Positions 9,192 through 19,167 of a stretch of 64,000 bases of DNA are shown here, piece by piece. The translations under genes and the position numbers were made by a program. Numbering within the stretch: the first letter of the stretch is position 1; every line of letters starts with the position of its first letter. This DNA is from Ichthyobacterium seriolicida (GTDB lineage Bacteria; Bacteroidota; Bacteroidia; Flavobacteriales; Ichthyobacteriaceae): NCBI RefSeq assembly GCF_002369955.1, contig NZ_AP014564.1, positions 1,062,672-1,126,671 on the forward strand, written 5' to 3'. The notes beneath the pieces were generated by a model. That model was not told the origin of the DNA, ran no database searches, and saw nothing but the letters and a program-made list of their open reading frames with translations.

Positions 9192-9223
9192 AAAAAAAAG
9201 CTGCCTCGGTTTTGAGACAGCTT
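9192..9223 (-). terminator. Rho-independent terminator of the TonB receptor gene, copy 2 of the hairpin
   Basis: On the minus strand the arms AAGCTGTCTC and GAGGCAGCTT pair fully, with one G-U, and are followed by eight T's. It lies about 40 bp past the stop codon at 9262. Confidence 0.8.
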
Positions 9224-9261
9224 CCTTTGAGATTATCAACATTTAAAAAGATTTCTGTTTT

Positions 9262-11565
9262 CTAATGAGTGCCAATTTTAATTCCTACGAATATTGTTCT
9301 AGGTTTAGAAGGGCCATAGGTATACGAAGCATCTTTATCTGGGCCTTTATCAGAGTCTTGTTGAAAACTGTCTAAAATGTTTGAGATACCTCCACTAAAT
9401 TCTATGTCTAATATCTCTTTATAATGTATGTTGTAAGAAGATCTTAGGTTTATTACCCAGAAATCTGGGGTTTTTTCTAATTTATCTTTTTCTATAAATC
9501 CACTCACATGAGGGACATACATGCTTCCTAAATAATTTCCAGTAATATTATTTTGAAAATCTTTGGTAGGAGCATAAGTAATACCAAAGTTTCCGTATAG
9601 ATTAGGAGATCTGAAAAACTTATTATCATTTTCTGTAATATCTAAATCGTCGCTCCATTTTACAGGTTCTGAACGTAATCCCTCTTGCAAGGTTCCGCCC
9701 AATTGTATTTGCCATTCTATATTAGGAGCGTATTTCAACTCTAGGTTTAATCCTTTTATATGTGAAGTGCCTCCATTTTTCTTTTGAAAAATTCTACTTT
9801 CTTCATCTCCAACATCTTCCAAAACAAAAGAATTGTATAATTGTGTGTAAAATCCCTCTAACAACACATAAAACTCATCTACTCCATAATTATTCCCCCA
9901 ATCTATAGATGCCAAATAGCTGGCAGATTTTTCAGGTTTTAAATTTGGAGCTAATTCAACTCTAGTTAGCTCTCCTCCAGCTAGAGTTTGGTGTATGTCT
10001 TCTGTAAACATTTTAGGAGATAAAAACCCTGTAGAATAAGAAAGTCTTAGTCTAGAATCTTCGTGTATAGAATACATAATGTTTAATCTCGGGCTCAAGA
10101 TTATTTTTTCTCCTGCGAAGTTATCTATATCACCTCTCAATCCGAGTAATATTTTTAAATCGTCTTTTTCCCATTCTTGTTGTATATATGTACCGTAGTT
10201 TTTTAAGGTTTGAAGTATTTGAGCATTGAAGTTTTTCTTTTGGTCTTCAACCATTTCGTGTTTAAATTCAACCCCACTGGTAATATTTCCTTTTCCAAAC
10301 AGCAAATTCGGAATTCTATGAGAATATTTGGTTCCTACTAAAAATATCTCATTCATAGTTTTACCAAAACCTAATACTTTGCCTTTTTGTTTTACAAGAT
10401 CCTCACCTCCACCGTAATAATTTCTATTCTTAGAAGAAGAAAAAGAAGCGTAGCTATTTGAATGCATTATTCCATTCTCATCCATAATGTCGAATGACAC
10501 ATTACCAGAATAAACATCAGATATAATTTGTTCTGCTGCATCGGCTTCAAATGGCTCTAAGTGAAGGTTATTACCTCCTCGTCTAAATTCACCAAGGGTG
10601 CTGAACTCCACTGCTAATTTGGAATTTTCTACTGGTTTTAGAAATGATTTAAATCCAAATGACTTATTTTCCAAGGTAGGGAATTCTGAGAACCCGTCAC
10701 CGTTGTAGTCCATAGAGTTTTTCTTCTTGAATGAACCAAAATATGAGAACCCTGCATTATTGCTATCACCTACTACAGATCCATTCATCATAGTTGTAGA
10801 TTCTGGGGCTTCTAAATTTATAAGAGATAGTTTTTGATTAATCTGAAAAGAGTTTACTTCAGGGTCTTTGGTGATGATATTTATAGTTCCTGCAATGGCA
10901 TTTGCTCCATATAGAGAAGATCCTCCACCTCTTACAATTTCTATTTCTTTTATCAGATTCATAGGCATTTGATCTAGTCCGTATATACTATTTAAGGTAC
11001 TGAATACTGGCTTGCTATCTATTAATATTTGAGAGTAAGCTCCTTCAAGACCATTTATTCTAACTTGAGAAAAACCACAGTTCTGACAATTACTCTCCGT
11101 CATTAATCCTGGTTGATAATTTAGTCCTTCTACAAGAGATACGGAGTTTGTAGTCTCCAACATACGAGCAGTGGTTACAGAAACTACAATAGGGGCTTCT
11201 TTTCTATCTAGGTAATTCCTAGTAGCAGTAACTACCACTTTGTCTAGTTCTAGTAAATCTACTTTTAGTGTGAAATTTAGTACTATATCTTTATTGTCTT
11301 TTACCTCTATTATTTGTTTTATAGTTTTATACCCTGGCATTCTCAACACTAATTTGTGAGTTCCCAATGGAATGTCTAATTCATAATTACCATGTTGGTC
11401 AGATTCTGAACCTATAGACATATCCTCTAAAGAAATATAAGCGAATTCAACGGGTTTATTTTCTGAGTCTTTTATATTGCCTATTATCTTGGCAGTATTT
11501 TTAGCGAATAAAAAATTACAGCTAATCACTATTAGTAATAGGGAATTGGTTATTAGTTTAATCAT
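9262..11565 (-). CDS. TonB-dependent outer-membrane receptor
   Basis: This is a 767-residue receptor for TonB-driven uptake across the outer membrane. A signal peptide (1-21) is followed by a carboxypeptidase-regulatory-like domain (about 25-105), a TonB-box-like stretch (DKVVVTATR, about 108-116), a plug domain (about 120-235, with VRGGGSSLYGANAIAGTINIITK) and a beta-barrel. The plug carries NCQNCG (Cys160, Cys163), which I recall in Bacteroidetes receptors linked to haem or metal uptake; the substrate cannot be fixed from sequence. It is transcribed alone, with a promoter box and palindromes upstream and a terminator downstream. Confidence 0.9.
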   Translation of the reverse strand: MIKLITNSLLLIVISCNFLFAKNTAKIIGNIKDSENKPVEFAYISLEDMSIGSESDQHGNYELDIPLGTHKLVLRMPGYKTIKQIIEVKDNKDIVLNFTLKVDLLELDKVVVTATRNYLDRKEAPIVVSVTTARMLETTNSVSLVEGLNYQPGLMTESNCQNCGFSQVRINGLEGAYSQILIDSKPVFSTLNSIYGLDQMPMNLIKEIEIVRGGGSSLYGANAIAGTINIITKDPEVNSFQINQKLSLINLEAPESTTMMNGSVVGDSNNAGFSYFGSFKKKNSMDYNGDGFSEFPTLENKSFGFKSFLKPVENSKLAVEFSTLGEFRRGGNNLHLEPFEADAAEQIISDVYSGNVSFDIMDENGIMHSNSYASFSSSKNRNYYGGGEDLVKQKGKVLGFGKTMNEIFLVGTKYSHRIPNLLFGKGNITSGVEFKHEMVEDQKKNFNAQILQTLKNYGTYIQQEWEKDDLKILLGLRGDIDNFAGEKIILSPRLNIMYSIHEDSRLRLSYSTGFLSPKMFTEDIHQTLAGGELTRVELAPNLKPEKSASYLASIDWGNNYGVDEFYVLLEGFYTQLYNSFVLEDVGDEESRIFQKKNGGTSHIKGLNLELKYAPNIEWQIQLGGTLQEGLRSEPVKWSDDLDITENDNKFFRSPNLYGNFGITYAPTKDFQNNITGNYLGSMYVPHVSGFIEKDKLEKTPDFWVINLRSSYNIHYKEILDIEFSGGISNILDSFQQDSDKGPDKDASYTYGPSKPRTIFVGIKIGTH

Positions 11566-11594
11566 TATTGGTTATTATTAAAAATTATAAATAG

Positions 11595-11637
11595 CACTAC
11601 ACAAGTAGTGACCATGAGTTGCAAACTTAATAAGTTT
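11595..11637 (-). promoter_or_regulatory. Promoter -7 box and two palindromes upstream of the TonB receptor
   Basis: On the minus strand TAAGTTTG (11622-11629) matches the Bacteroidetes -7 box TAnnTTTG, 57 bp before the start codon. A palindrome AAACTT-AAT-AAGTTT (11623-11637) overlaps it. A second one, CACTAC-ACAA-GTAGTG (11595-11610), lies just downstream, about where transcription should begin. I see no good -33 TTG at the usual spacing. The layout suggests an operator for a repressor or activator, unidentified. Confidence 0.5.
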
Positions 11638-11771
11638 ATTTTTATTTAGATTAAAAAAAAATAAGTTTCAAGGTAACTTAAGGTAAATTGACTAATGTAA
11701 GTCGTTATACTATCAACAAATTTTTTGACAAATTACATTTGTTTTTTTTTGCTCAAAAATGCGAAGAATAA

Positions 11772-11896
11772 AGTCTCTTTAATCAATGGGAAATAGAATT
11801 AAATGAGAGTTATTTTGTCTCTAAACGAGTTAGGGGAAAAAGAGGATGGGGATCAGAAGGAAAGGTTTTTGTATTAAACTGCTCATCATTAGTAAT
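11772..11896 (+). pseudogene. Fragment of an IS1595/IS1016-type transposase
   Basis: One frame reads WEIELNESYFVSKRVRGKRG and then WGSEGKVFV, matching the first catalytic-Asp region of this family (typically EIELDESYF then RGKRGRG). The expected Asp is Asn here. The fragment stops where the left terminal repeat of the IS982-type element begins at 11897. Confidence 0.6.
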
Positions 11897-12902
11897 AACC
11901 TGAGTTCGATTAATAATTAGGTGTAAAATAGTCAATAACTATAATAGATTTAGAGTAATTTAATGCTCTAAAATTCAATGTTTTAATTCTAAAAAAAACG
12001 GGTGTGATAACTTGCTCCAAAATAACAGAAATATTTTGTTTGGTTGATGAATTCTGTAAAAAATATTCTCAAGTTATTGATAAAGCCCTTTTGGGCAATA
12101 AATCAAAACCCTCATGCGGGATGAGCTCTAGTCAAATCATAATGATTATTTTTCAACACAGTAGCATGGGAAATCTCAAACATTTTTATTTGAACTATTT
12201 ATAAAAACACATGATTAAAGAATATCCTAAAACCAGATCATACAATAGATTTGTGTAATTGATGCAGCAAAATTTATTGTCTCTTGCCTTGTTTTGACCT
12301 GTTGTTTAGGAGAATGTACTGGACCTTTGTAGATTTCATGCCCATTAGCGTTTGTAAAAACAAAAGAATAAGAAGAAATAAGGTATTTAAAGGCATTGCT
12401 AATGTAGGAAAATCAACGATGGGCTGGTTTTATGGATTTAAACTTCATATCGTCACGAATAATCGAGGAGAAATACTAAATTTCTGTATCACAAGGGCAA
12501 ATGAAGATGATAGAGTGCCATTAAAAAATGAGCGTTTTTTTGACTAAAGTATTCGGAAAACTCTTTGGAGATAAGGGATATATAAGTGAAGATTTAAGAA
12601 ATAATCTCTTTGAAAGAGGTGTAGAATTGATTGCTTCAGTTAAAAATAACATGAAAAATACCCTCATGCCAATGATTGATAAACTATTATTCAGAAAAAG
12701 ATCTATCGTAGAAACCATCAATGATCAGCTTAAAAACATTTGTCAGATAGAGTATTCTAGACATAGAAGTTCTGCTAATCTTCTGACCAATGTCGTTTCT
12801 GGATTTATTTACTTACAGTTTTTCGTCTAAAAAAACCTTCTATCAACTATCAAGATGTCGGTAATGCCCGTCTTAATTCAGTTTATTAATCGAACTAAGG
12901 TT
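11897..12902 (+). mobile_element. Decayed IS982-family insertion sequence
   Basis: Terminal inverted repeats are visible: AACCTGAGTTCGATTAATAA at 11897-11916, and at 12883-12902 the complement of AACCTTAGTTCGATTAATAA (one mismatch). The 1006-bp span is normal for the family. The transposase inside is broken. I could not see a clear target-site duplication. Confidence 0.85.
12004..12830 (+). pseudogene. IS982-family transposase, frameshifted
   Basis: The fragments are collinear with the family. Frame 1 holds [16 protein letters not shown] (12004-12204). The second frame holds VCKNKRIRRNKVFKGI and STMGWFYGFKLH (12284-12547). The third frame holds FGDKGYISEDL and RKRSIVETINDQLKNIC (12528-12830). 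At least two frameshifts and stops near 12200 and 12545 separate them, and the segment around 12205-12290 is degenerate. The first catalytic motif reads FVDFMPI rather than FIDSTPI. It cannot make a full transposase. Confidence 0.85.
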
Positions 12903-12969
12903 TATAGGAAAATTCGAGAATTTATGGTTTTATATTTTAGTTTTGCTCTTTTTTTCAACATAAGAGAAT

Positions 12970-13911
12970 ATGAATCTAGCTCCTATAGTTCTTTTTGTTT
13001 ACAATCGTTTAGATTGTCTTAAAAAGACCATTGACCATTTACAAAAGAATGAATTAGCCTATGATAGTGAGTTGTTTATTTATTCAGATGGTCCCAAGGA
13101 TAGTATTTCTATTCAAAAGGTAAAAGATGTTAGATCTTATATAAGTTGTATAACAGGATTTAAAAAAGTCACTGTTATAGAAAGAGGTAAAAACATGGGG
13201 GCAAGGGATTCTGTTATCGGTGGAGTAACAGAGGTTATAAATAAATTTGGCAGAGTTATAGTTGTAGAAGATGATTTAATTACTTCCAGATATTTTTTAA
13301 GATATATGAATGAGGCATTAACTACTTACCAAAGTAATGATGAGGTAGGTTCTATATGTGGATATGTTTATCCAATATCTGGATTATCTGATTATTTTTT
13401 TATTAGAAGTTTTAGTCCATGGGGCTGGGCTACTTGGAAGAGGTCTTGGGATTTATTTGAAAGAGATAGTCAACTACTTCTTTTGAGATTTATAGGTGAA
13501 AAATATAGTGATGAAATTTCAAGTTATTATAAACGTCTTTTAAAGATGGAAATAAGAGGGGTAGTTAGTTGTTGGGATATAAAATGGCATTTTAGCCTTT
13601 TTTGTAATGATAAGTTGATATTGTATCCAGGAAAAACTTATGTGAATAACATTGGCTTTGGAAAGGATGCCACTCATACTAATTCTTTTATAGATGTTCC
13701 TAGTATGTATAACAGTAAGTTACAAGATGAGTATTCGTTTTACGAGATAGAGGTAAGGATGGATTCTAAAGCGGAGAAAAAGCATAAATTCTATATTGAT
13801 AATTATAAATACATAGGTCTATTTCACAAAATTAAAATGATATTAAGTGGCACTTTTGTAAGGATTAAGTCACTTATAAAAGTTTTTTTTGTTCGCTTTA
13901 TGAAAGTCTAG
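12970..13911 (+). CDS. Glycosyltransferase, GT-A fold
   Basis: This is a 313-residue probable sugar transferase for a surface polysaccharide. The N terminus IVLFVYNRLDCLKKTIDHL and the VVVEDDL motif (Glu100-Asp101-Asp102, probable metal and nucleotide-sugar site) fit GT-A enzymes. SPWGWATWKRSW (about 150-160) is typical of a Bacteroidetes subgroup of these enzymes. The C terminus is basic and hydrophobic and may touch the membrane. It stands alone between an IS relic and the ribosomal operon, so its acceptor and linkage are unknown. Confidence 0.75.
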   Translation: MNLAPIVLFVYNRLDCLKKTIDHLQKNELAYDSELFIYSDGPKDSISIQKVKDVRSYISCITGFKKVTVIERGKNMGARDSVIGGVTEVINKFGRVIVVEDDLITSRYFLRYMNEALTTYQSNDEVGSICGYVYPISGLSDYFFIRSFSPWGWATWKRSWDLFERDSQLLLLRFIGEKYSDEISSYYKRLLKMEIRGVVSCWDIKWHFSLFCNDKLILYPGKTYVNNIGFGKDATHTNSFIDVPSMYNSKLQDEYSFYEIEVRMDSKAEKKHKFYIDNYKYIGLFHKIKMILSGTFVRIKSLIKVFFVRFMKV

Positions 13912-14081
13912 GCTTTTTGGTTAATGTAATTAGTGGCATATCCAGTATTAATGTTTTTATTTTTAAGTGATATTTTTTTTTGGAAAAACTAGTTTTTCCA
14001 CCCTTGTAGATACATTTGAGTGGAATATTACTAATATTAATTTTCACATTTAAAAACTTTTATAGTTATAACAAAAAAAAC

Positions 14082-14089
14082 TACCTTTG
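14082..14089 (+). promoter_or_regulatory. Probable -7 box of the ribosomal superoperon
   Basis: TACCTTTG matches TAnnTTTG and lies 110 bp before rpsL. No TTG is seen at the usual 19-bp spacing. The rest of the 288-bp gap from 13912 to rpsL holds only AT-rich leader sequence with a weak AGGG...CCCT hairpin near 14115-14133. Confidence 0.45.
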
Positions 14090-14199
14090 CTGTCCTCCTG
14101 GAGCGTTGTTTAGGGGCTATGATTTTCCCTTTTGGTTTTATCTAGCCTTTTTTATGTGTCCTAGTGTATTTGAACTTAAATTTTAAAATGTGGTAAAAT

Positions 14200-14577
14200 A
14201 TGCCAACTATACAACAGTTAGTTCGTAAGGGAAGAAGTTCCTCTGTTAAAAAAAGTAAGTCTGTGGCTTTACATTCTTGTCCTCAGAGGAGGGGGGTTTG
14301 TACTAGGGTTTACACTACTACTCCTAAAAAACCTAATTCAGCTATGAGAAAGGTGGCTAGGGTTAGGCTTACTAATGGTAATGAGGTAAATGCTTATATA
14401 CCAGGTGAAGGTCATAATTTGCAAGAGCATTCAATAGTTTTAGTTAGAGGTGGCAGGGTTAAGGATTTGCCAGGTGTAAGGTATCATATTGTTCGTGGAG
14501 CTTTAGATACTATGGGTGTTGAAGGTAGGTCGCAGAGAAGGTCTAAATACGGAGCTAAGAGGCCTAAGGGCAAATAG
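14200..14577 (+). CDS. rpsL: 30S ribosomal protein S12
   Basis: This is the decoding-centre protein of the small subunit, 125 residues and full length. The conserved TTPKKPNSA and GGRVKDLPG loops are intact, including Lys43 and Lys88, where streptomycin-resistance substitutions usually occur, so the allele looks like the sensitive type. It is the first gene of the superoperon, 31 bp ahead of rpsG. Confidence 0.98.
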   Translation: MPTIQQLVRKGRSSSVKKSKSVALHSCPQRRGVCTRVYTTTPKKPNSAMRKVARVRLTNGNEVNAYIPGEGHNLQEHSIVLVRGGRVKDLPGVRYHIVRGALDTMGVEGRSQRRSKYGAKRPKGK

Positions 14578-14608
14578 TATTATATAAATTTTATTTTGAA
14601 CTACTGAA

Positions 14609-15085
14609 ATGAGAAAAGGAAGAGTTAAGCGTAGGGAGCTGTTTCCAGATCCCAAATACGGAGATGAATTAGTTACTAAGTTTGTGAACAATTTGATGTA
14701 TTCAGGTAAGAAGAGTTTGGCTTATCGTATATTTTACGATGCGTTGAGCATTGTGGAGGAAAAAACTACAGATGATGAAAAGACATCTCTAGAGATATGG
14801 AAATCTGCTTTGGATAACGTAACTCCTTACGTGGAGGTTAAGAGCAAGAGAGTTGGTGGTGCTGTTTATCAGGTTCCTGTTCAGATAAGTTCAGGCAGGA
14901 GGATTTCTATGGCTATTAAGTGGATGATTTCTTTTTCTAGAAAGAGAAATGAAAAGTCTATGAGCGACAAGTTAGCGTCTGAGATTTTAGCTGCTTACAA
15001 ACAAGAGGGTTCTTCTTTCAAGAAGAAGACTGATGTTCATAAGATGGCAGAGTCCAATAAGGCATTTTCACATTTTAGATTTTAA
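14609..15085 (+). CDS. rpsG: 30S ribosomal protein S7
   Basis: This 158-residue protein nucleates the 30S head by binding the 3' domain of 16S rRNA. The conserved N terminus ([18 protein letters not shown]) and the [11 protein letters not shown] and [13 protein letters not shown] segments are present. It sits in the normal str order between rpsL and fusA, with 14 bp to fusA. Confidence 0.98.
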   Translation: MRKGRVKRRELFPDPKYGDELVTKFVNNLMYSGKKSLAYRIFYDALSIVEEKTTDDEKTSLEIWKSALDNVTPYVEVKSKRVGGAVYQVPVQISSGRRISMAIKWMISFSRKRNEKSMSDKLASEILAAYKQEGSSFKKKTDVHKMAESNKAFSHFRF

Positions 15086-15099
15086 TATACAGTACGGAT

Positions 15100-17226
15100 A
15101 TGTCAAAGAGGGATTTGTTGTATACAAGGAATATAGGTATTATGGCTCATGTGGATGCTGGGAAGACCACTACCACAGAGCGAATTCTGTATTATACAGG
15201 TATAAGTCATAAAATAGGGGAGGTTCACGATGGAGCTGCTACTATGGATTGGATGGCTCAAGAACAAGAGAGAGGTATTACTATCACCTCTGCAGCTACC
15301 ACCGTACATTGGGAGTATCCTACCGATAATGGTAAAAAAACAGCTGAGACTAAAAATTACAAGATAAATATTATAGACACTCCAGGTCACGTAGATTTTA
15401 CTGTGGAAGTGGAGCGTTCTTTGAGGGTTTTAGATGGAGCTATTGCTCTTTTTTGTGCTTCTTCAGGTGTAGAGCCTCAGTCTGAGACTGTTTGGAGGCA
15501 GGCCGATAAATACGGGGTTCCTCGTATTGCTTTTGTAAATAAAATGGATCGTACTGGTGCTGATTTTTTAAAAGTGGTATCTGAGATAAAGGAAAGACTT
15601 GGAGGGGTTCCAATTCCGCTTCAGTTGCCTATTGGTTCGGAAACAGAATTCAAAGGAGTTGTAGACTTGGTAAATAATCGAGCTATAGTTTGGAATGAAG
15701 AAGATTTAGGTAAAACGTATAAGGTTATAGATATCCCTGAAGATATGAAAGAGGATGTTTATACTTGGAGATCTAAACTTGTAGAGTCGGTTGCGGAGTC
15801 TGATGAAGCTTTGATGGAAAAGTTTTTCGAGGATCCAGATTCTATAACAGAACAAGAGATGTTATCTGCCATAAGGAAGTCTACTTTAAGTATGTCTATT
15901 ACTCCTGTCATGTGTGGTTCTTCTTTTAAGAATAAAGGTGTTCAAACTCTTTTAGATGCTGTAATGGCGTTTTTGCCTTCTCCTATGGATGTGGATTCCA
16001 TAGAAGGTATTAATCCTAATAATGAACAAAAAGAGATTAGAAAATCTAATGACTCTGAGCCTTTTTCGGCATTGGCCTTTAAGATTGCTACAGATCCTTT
16101 TGTGGGGCGTCTGTGTTTTTTTAGGGTTTATTCGGGCTCATTAAATTCTGGTTCGTATATTTTAAATACTAGAACTGGTAAAAAGGAGCGTATATCTAGG
16201 ATTTTCCAAATGCATTCTAATAAGCAAAATGCTTTGGATGTTATATCTGCTGGTGATATTGGTGCAGGTGTAGGGTTTAAGGATATACGTACTGGTGATA
16301 CTCTTTGTGCTGAGAATTCTCCTATAGTTTTAGAGTCGATGTCTTTCCCAGAGCCAGTAATAGGGATAGCTGTGGAGGCTAAGACTCAGGCAGATGTAGA
16401 GAAGATGGCTATAGCTTTGGGTAAATTGGCTGAAGAGGATCCTACTTTCCAAGTTAAGACCGATGAGGCATCTGGTCAGACTATAATTTCGGGTATGGGA
16501 GAATTGCATTTAGATGTATTGGTAGACCGTTTGAAAAGAGAATTTAAGGTCGAAATAAATCAAGGGGCTCCTAGGGTAGAGTATAAAGAAGCAATTAAGG
16601 GTCAGGTAGAGCACAGAGAAGTATATAAAAAGCAGACTGGAGGTAGAGGTAAGTTCGCAGATATAGTTTTCGAGATGTCTCCTTTAGATGAGGGAGAGAA
16701 AGGCTTACAATTTGTAAATGCTATAAAGGGAGGTAATATTCCTAAAGAGTACATCCCATCTGTAGAGAAAGGTTTCAAAGAATCTATGAAAAACGGTCCT
16801 TTGGCTGGATATGAGTTAGAAGGTATGAAGATTACACTTAAGGATGGTTCTTTCCACCCTGTGGATTCTGATCAGTTATCTTTTGAACTAGCTGCTAAGT
16901 TAGGATATAGGTCAGCTGCTAAAAATGCTAAGCCAGTTATATTAGAGCCTATTATGAATTTGGAAGTTGTCACTCCTGAGGAAAATATGGGTGATGTAGT
17001 GGGAGATTTGAATAAGAGAAGAGGGTCTATAAAAGGAATGGATAGCAAGGGTAATTCTCAAATTATTAGGGCTTATGTTCCTCTGTCTGAAATGTTTGGA
17101 TATGTAACGGTTTTGAGAACTATTTCCTCTGGGAGAGCAGCTTCTTCTATGGAGTTCTCACATTATGAAGAAACGCCTAAAAATATATCTGACGATATAA
17201 TATCAGGGGCAAAAGGTGAGGGATAA
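15100..17226 (+). CDS. fusA: Elongation factor G
   Basis: This 708-residue GTPase drives ribosome translocation. GTP-binding motifs AHVDAGKTT (16-24), DTPGHVDF and NKMD are intact, followed by domain II, the domain III-V region and the C-terminal [13 protein letters not shown] segment. It follows rpsG directly. No tuf gene follows; rpsJ comes next after 41 bp, as in other Bacteroidetes. Confidence 0.98.
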   Translation: MSKRDLLYTRNIGIMAHVDAGKTTTTERILYYTGISHKIGEVHDGAATMDWMAQEQERGITITSAATTVHWEYPTDNGKKTAETKNYKINIIDTPGHVDFTVEVERSLRVLDGAIALFCASSGVEPQSETVWRQADKYGVPRIAFVNKMDRTGADFLKVVSEIKERLGGVPIPLQLPIGSETEFKGVVDLVNNRAIVWNEEDLGKTYKVIDIPEDMKEDVYTWRSKLVESVAESDEALMEKFFEDPDSITEQEMLSAIRKSTLSMSITPVMCGSSFKNKGVQTLLDAVMAFLPSPMDVDSIEGINPNNEQKEIRKSNDSEPFSALAFKIATDPFVGRLCFFRVYSGSLNSGSYILNTRTGKKERISRIFQMHSNKQNALDVISAGDIGAGVGFKDIRTGDTLCAENSPIVLESMSFPEPVIGIAVEAKTQADVEKMAIALGKLAEEDPTFQVKTDEASGQTIISGMGELHLDVLVDRLKREFKVEINQGAPRVEYKEAIKGQVEHREVYKKQTGGRGKFADIVFEMSPLDEGEKGLQFVNAIKGGNIPKEYIPSVEKGFKESMKNGPLAGYELEGMKITLKDGSFHPVDSDQLSFELAAKLGYRSAAKNAKPVILEPIMNLEVVTPEENMGDVVGDLNKRRGSIKGMDSKGNSQIIRAYVPLSEMFGYVTVLRTISSGRAASSMEFSHYEETPKNISDDIISGAKGEG

Positions 17227-17267
17227 TAATTTTTAATGAATAAAAAAAACACACACAGGGGTATATC

Positions 17268-17573
17268 ATGAGTCATAAAATTAGGATAAAGTTAAAGTCG
17301 TACGATTATAATTTGGTAGATAAATCTGCAGAGAAGATTATAAAAACTGTTAAGTCTACGGGAGCTATTGTAAGTGGTCCTATTCCACTTCCGACCCATA
17401 AGAGGTTTTTTACAGTTTTGCGTTCTCCACATGTCAATAAAAAATCTAGAGAACAGTTTCAATTAGTATCTTCCAAGAGGTTGTTAGATATTTATAGTTC
17501 TTCTTCTAGAACTATAGATGCTTTGATGAAGTTGGAATTGCCTAGTGGGGTGGAGGTAGAATTGAAAGTTTAA
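17268..17573 (+). CDS. rpsJ: 30S ribosomal protein S10
   Basis: This 101-residue small-subunit head protein also serves as the NusE antitermination partner in other bacteria. The conserved core [14 protein letters not shown] and [25 protein letters not shown] is split by ordinary variation only. It opens the S10 section of the operon, 38 bp before rplC. Confidence 0.98.
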   Translation: MSHKIRIKLKSYDYNLVDKSAEKIIKTVKSTGAIVSGPIPLPTHKRFFTVLRSPHVNKKSREQFQLVSSKRLLDIYSSSSRTIDALMKLELPSGVEVELKV

Positions 17574-17611
17574 TTGTTTTAGAATTCTGAAAATAAAAAA
17601 TTATTAGACAA

Positions 17612-18232
17612 ATGTCTGGATTAATAGGTAAAAAAATAGGAATGACTAGTCTTTATGATGATAGAGATAACAGTGTTCCTTGTACTGTAATAGAGTGTGG
17701 TCCCTGTGTAGTTACGCAGATTAAGACTGAAGAAAAAGATGGTTATTCGTCTGTTCAATTAGGTTTTGATGATAAAAAAGATAAGAATACTACAAATGCT
17801 TTAAAGGGTCATTTTGCTAAGGCGAATGTGAGTCCAAAGAGAAAGTTAGTAGAATTTCCTAGTGATGAATATTCAGATATTAAGTTAGGATCTGTTCTAA
17901 AAGCTGATTATTTCACCGAAGGTATTTTTGTCGACGTGACGGGTATTTCCAAGGGAAAAGGTTTTCAAGGTGTTGTAAAACGTCATGGTTTTGCTGGTGT
18001 TGGAGATGCTACTCATGGTCAGCACAATCGTATGAGGGCTCCTGGTTCTATAGGAGGGGCGTCATATCCTGCTAGGGTATTTAAAGGCATGAGAATGGCT
18101 GGAAGAATGGGAGGAAATAAGGTGAAGGTTCAAAATTTGCTGGTATTAAAGGTAGATGCAGAGAAAAATATTTTAGTTGTAAAAGGGGCTATTCCTGGGG
18201 CTAATAACTCATATGTAATTATAGAAAAATAG
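17612..18232 (+). CDS. rplC: 50S ribosomal protein L3
   Basis: This 206-residue early-assembly protein of the large subunit sits near the peptidyl transferase centre. It starts [13 protein letters not shown] and has the conserved [15 protein letters not shown] and [18 protein letters not shown] loop segments. Its stop is 2 bp before the rplD start. Confidence 0.98.
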   Translation: MSGLIGKKIGMTSLYDDRDNSVPCTVIECGPCVVTQIKTEEKDGYSSVQLGFDDKKDKNTTNALKGHFAKANVSPKRKLVEFPSDEYSDIKLGSVLKADYFTEGIFVDVTGISKGKGFQGVVKRHGFAGVGDATHGQHNRMRAPGSIGGASYPARVFKGMRMAGRMGGNKVKVQNLLVLKVDAEKNILVVKGAIPGANNSYVIIEK

Positions 18233-18234
18233 TA

Positions 18235-18861
18235 ATGGAATTATCAGTATTAAACATCGAGGGTCGCGACACGGGCAGGAAAATAGATTTAAAAGATTCT
18301 GTGTATGGTATAGAGCCAAACCAACACGTCGTTTATTTAGATGTAAAGAGATATTTAGCAAATAATAGACAAGGTACTCATAAGTCAAAAGAGAGATCTT
18401 TTGTAAAGGGTAGTACTAGAAAGCTTAGAAAACAAAAGGGGTCTGGTCTAGCTCGTGTTGGAAGTATAAAATCCCCTATATTCAGGGGAGGGGGGCGTAT
18501 TTTTGGTCCTACTCCTAGGGATTATTCTTTAAAGGTAAATAAGAACACAAAAAAGATAGCGAGAAAATCGGTATTTACCATCAAAGCTAGAGAAAATAGA
18601 ATAAAAGTTTTAGAAGATTTTTCTTTTGACGTTCCTAAGACAAAAGATTTTAGATCTATATTGAAGGCTTTAGATATCAACAAAAAAAAGTCTTTATTTA
18701 TATTGCCAACAGAAAATAAAAATATATATTTGTCGTCTCGAAATTTTAAGGAGGCTAATGTTATAACTGCCTCTGATATAAACACTTATTCTCTTTTAAA
18801 GGCTTCTGAAATTATACTTATTGAGGGAGCTATTAGTAAGATAGAAAATATTTTAGCTTAA
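18235..18861 (+). CDS. rplD: 50S ribosomal protein L4
   Basis: This 208-residue protein has an extended loop that lines the peptide exit tunnel. The loop region (GTHKSKERS, KQKGSGLARVGS, GGGRIFGPTPRDYS) is well conserved, and the C-terminal half is more divergent and Lys-rich. Whether it autoregulates the S10 genes as in E. coli cannot be judged here. Confidence 0.97.
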   Translation: MELSVLNIEGRDTGRKIDLKDSVYGIEPNQHVVYLDVKRYLANNRQGTHKSKERSFVKGSTRKLRKQKGSGLARVGSIKSPIFRGGGRIFGPTPRDYSLKVNKNTKKIARKSVFTIKARENRIKVLEDFSFDVPKTKDFRSILKALDINKKKSLFILPTENKNIYLSSRNFKEANVITASDINTYSLLKASEIILIEGAISKIENILA

Positions 18862-18864
18862 ATT

Positions 18865-19158
18865 ATGAACAGGATTATACAAAGAGCTGTCGTTACTGAA
18901 AAGGCAAATTCTCTTTCTGAAAGGGAAAATAAGTATACTTTTTTAGTTGATCCTAATGCTAATAAGATTCAGGTAAAATTATCTGTGGAAAATTTTTACA
19001 ATGTTCCTGTTAAAAAGGTTAGGTTGATGAACTGTTCAACCAAAGCTAAGGTAAAGAATACCAAGTCTGGAGTAATAAGAAGTAAGTCCAAAGTTTTTAA
19101 AAAAGCTATAGTTGAGGTTTCCGAAGGAAAAAGTATAGATTTTTATAGTAGTATATAG
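18865..19158 (+). CDS. rplW: 50S ribosomal protein L23
   Basis: This 97-residue protein sits at the tunnel exit, the docking site for trigger factor and SRP. The motifs RAVVTEKANSLSERENKYTFLV and NKIQVKLSVENFYNVPVKKVR are family-typical. It lies 3 bp after rplD and 9 bp before rplB. Confidence 0.97.
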   Translation: MNRIIQRAVVTEKANSLSERENKYTFLVDPNANKIQVKLSVENFYNVPVKKVRLMNCSTKAKVKNTKSGVIRSKSKVFKKAIVEVSEGKSIDFYSSI

Positions 19159-19167
19159 TAAAGTTGT

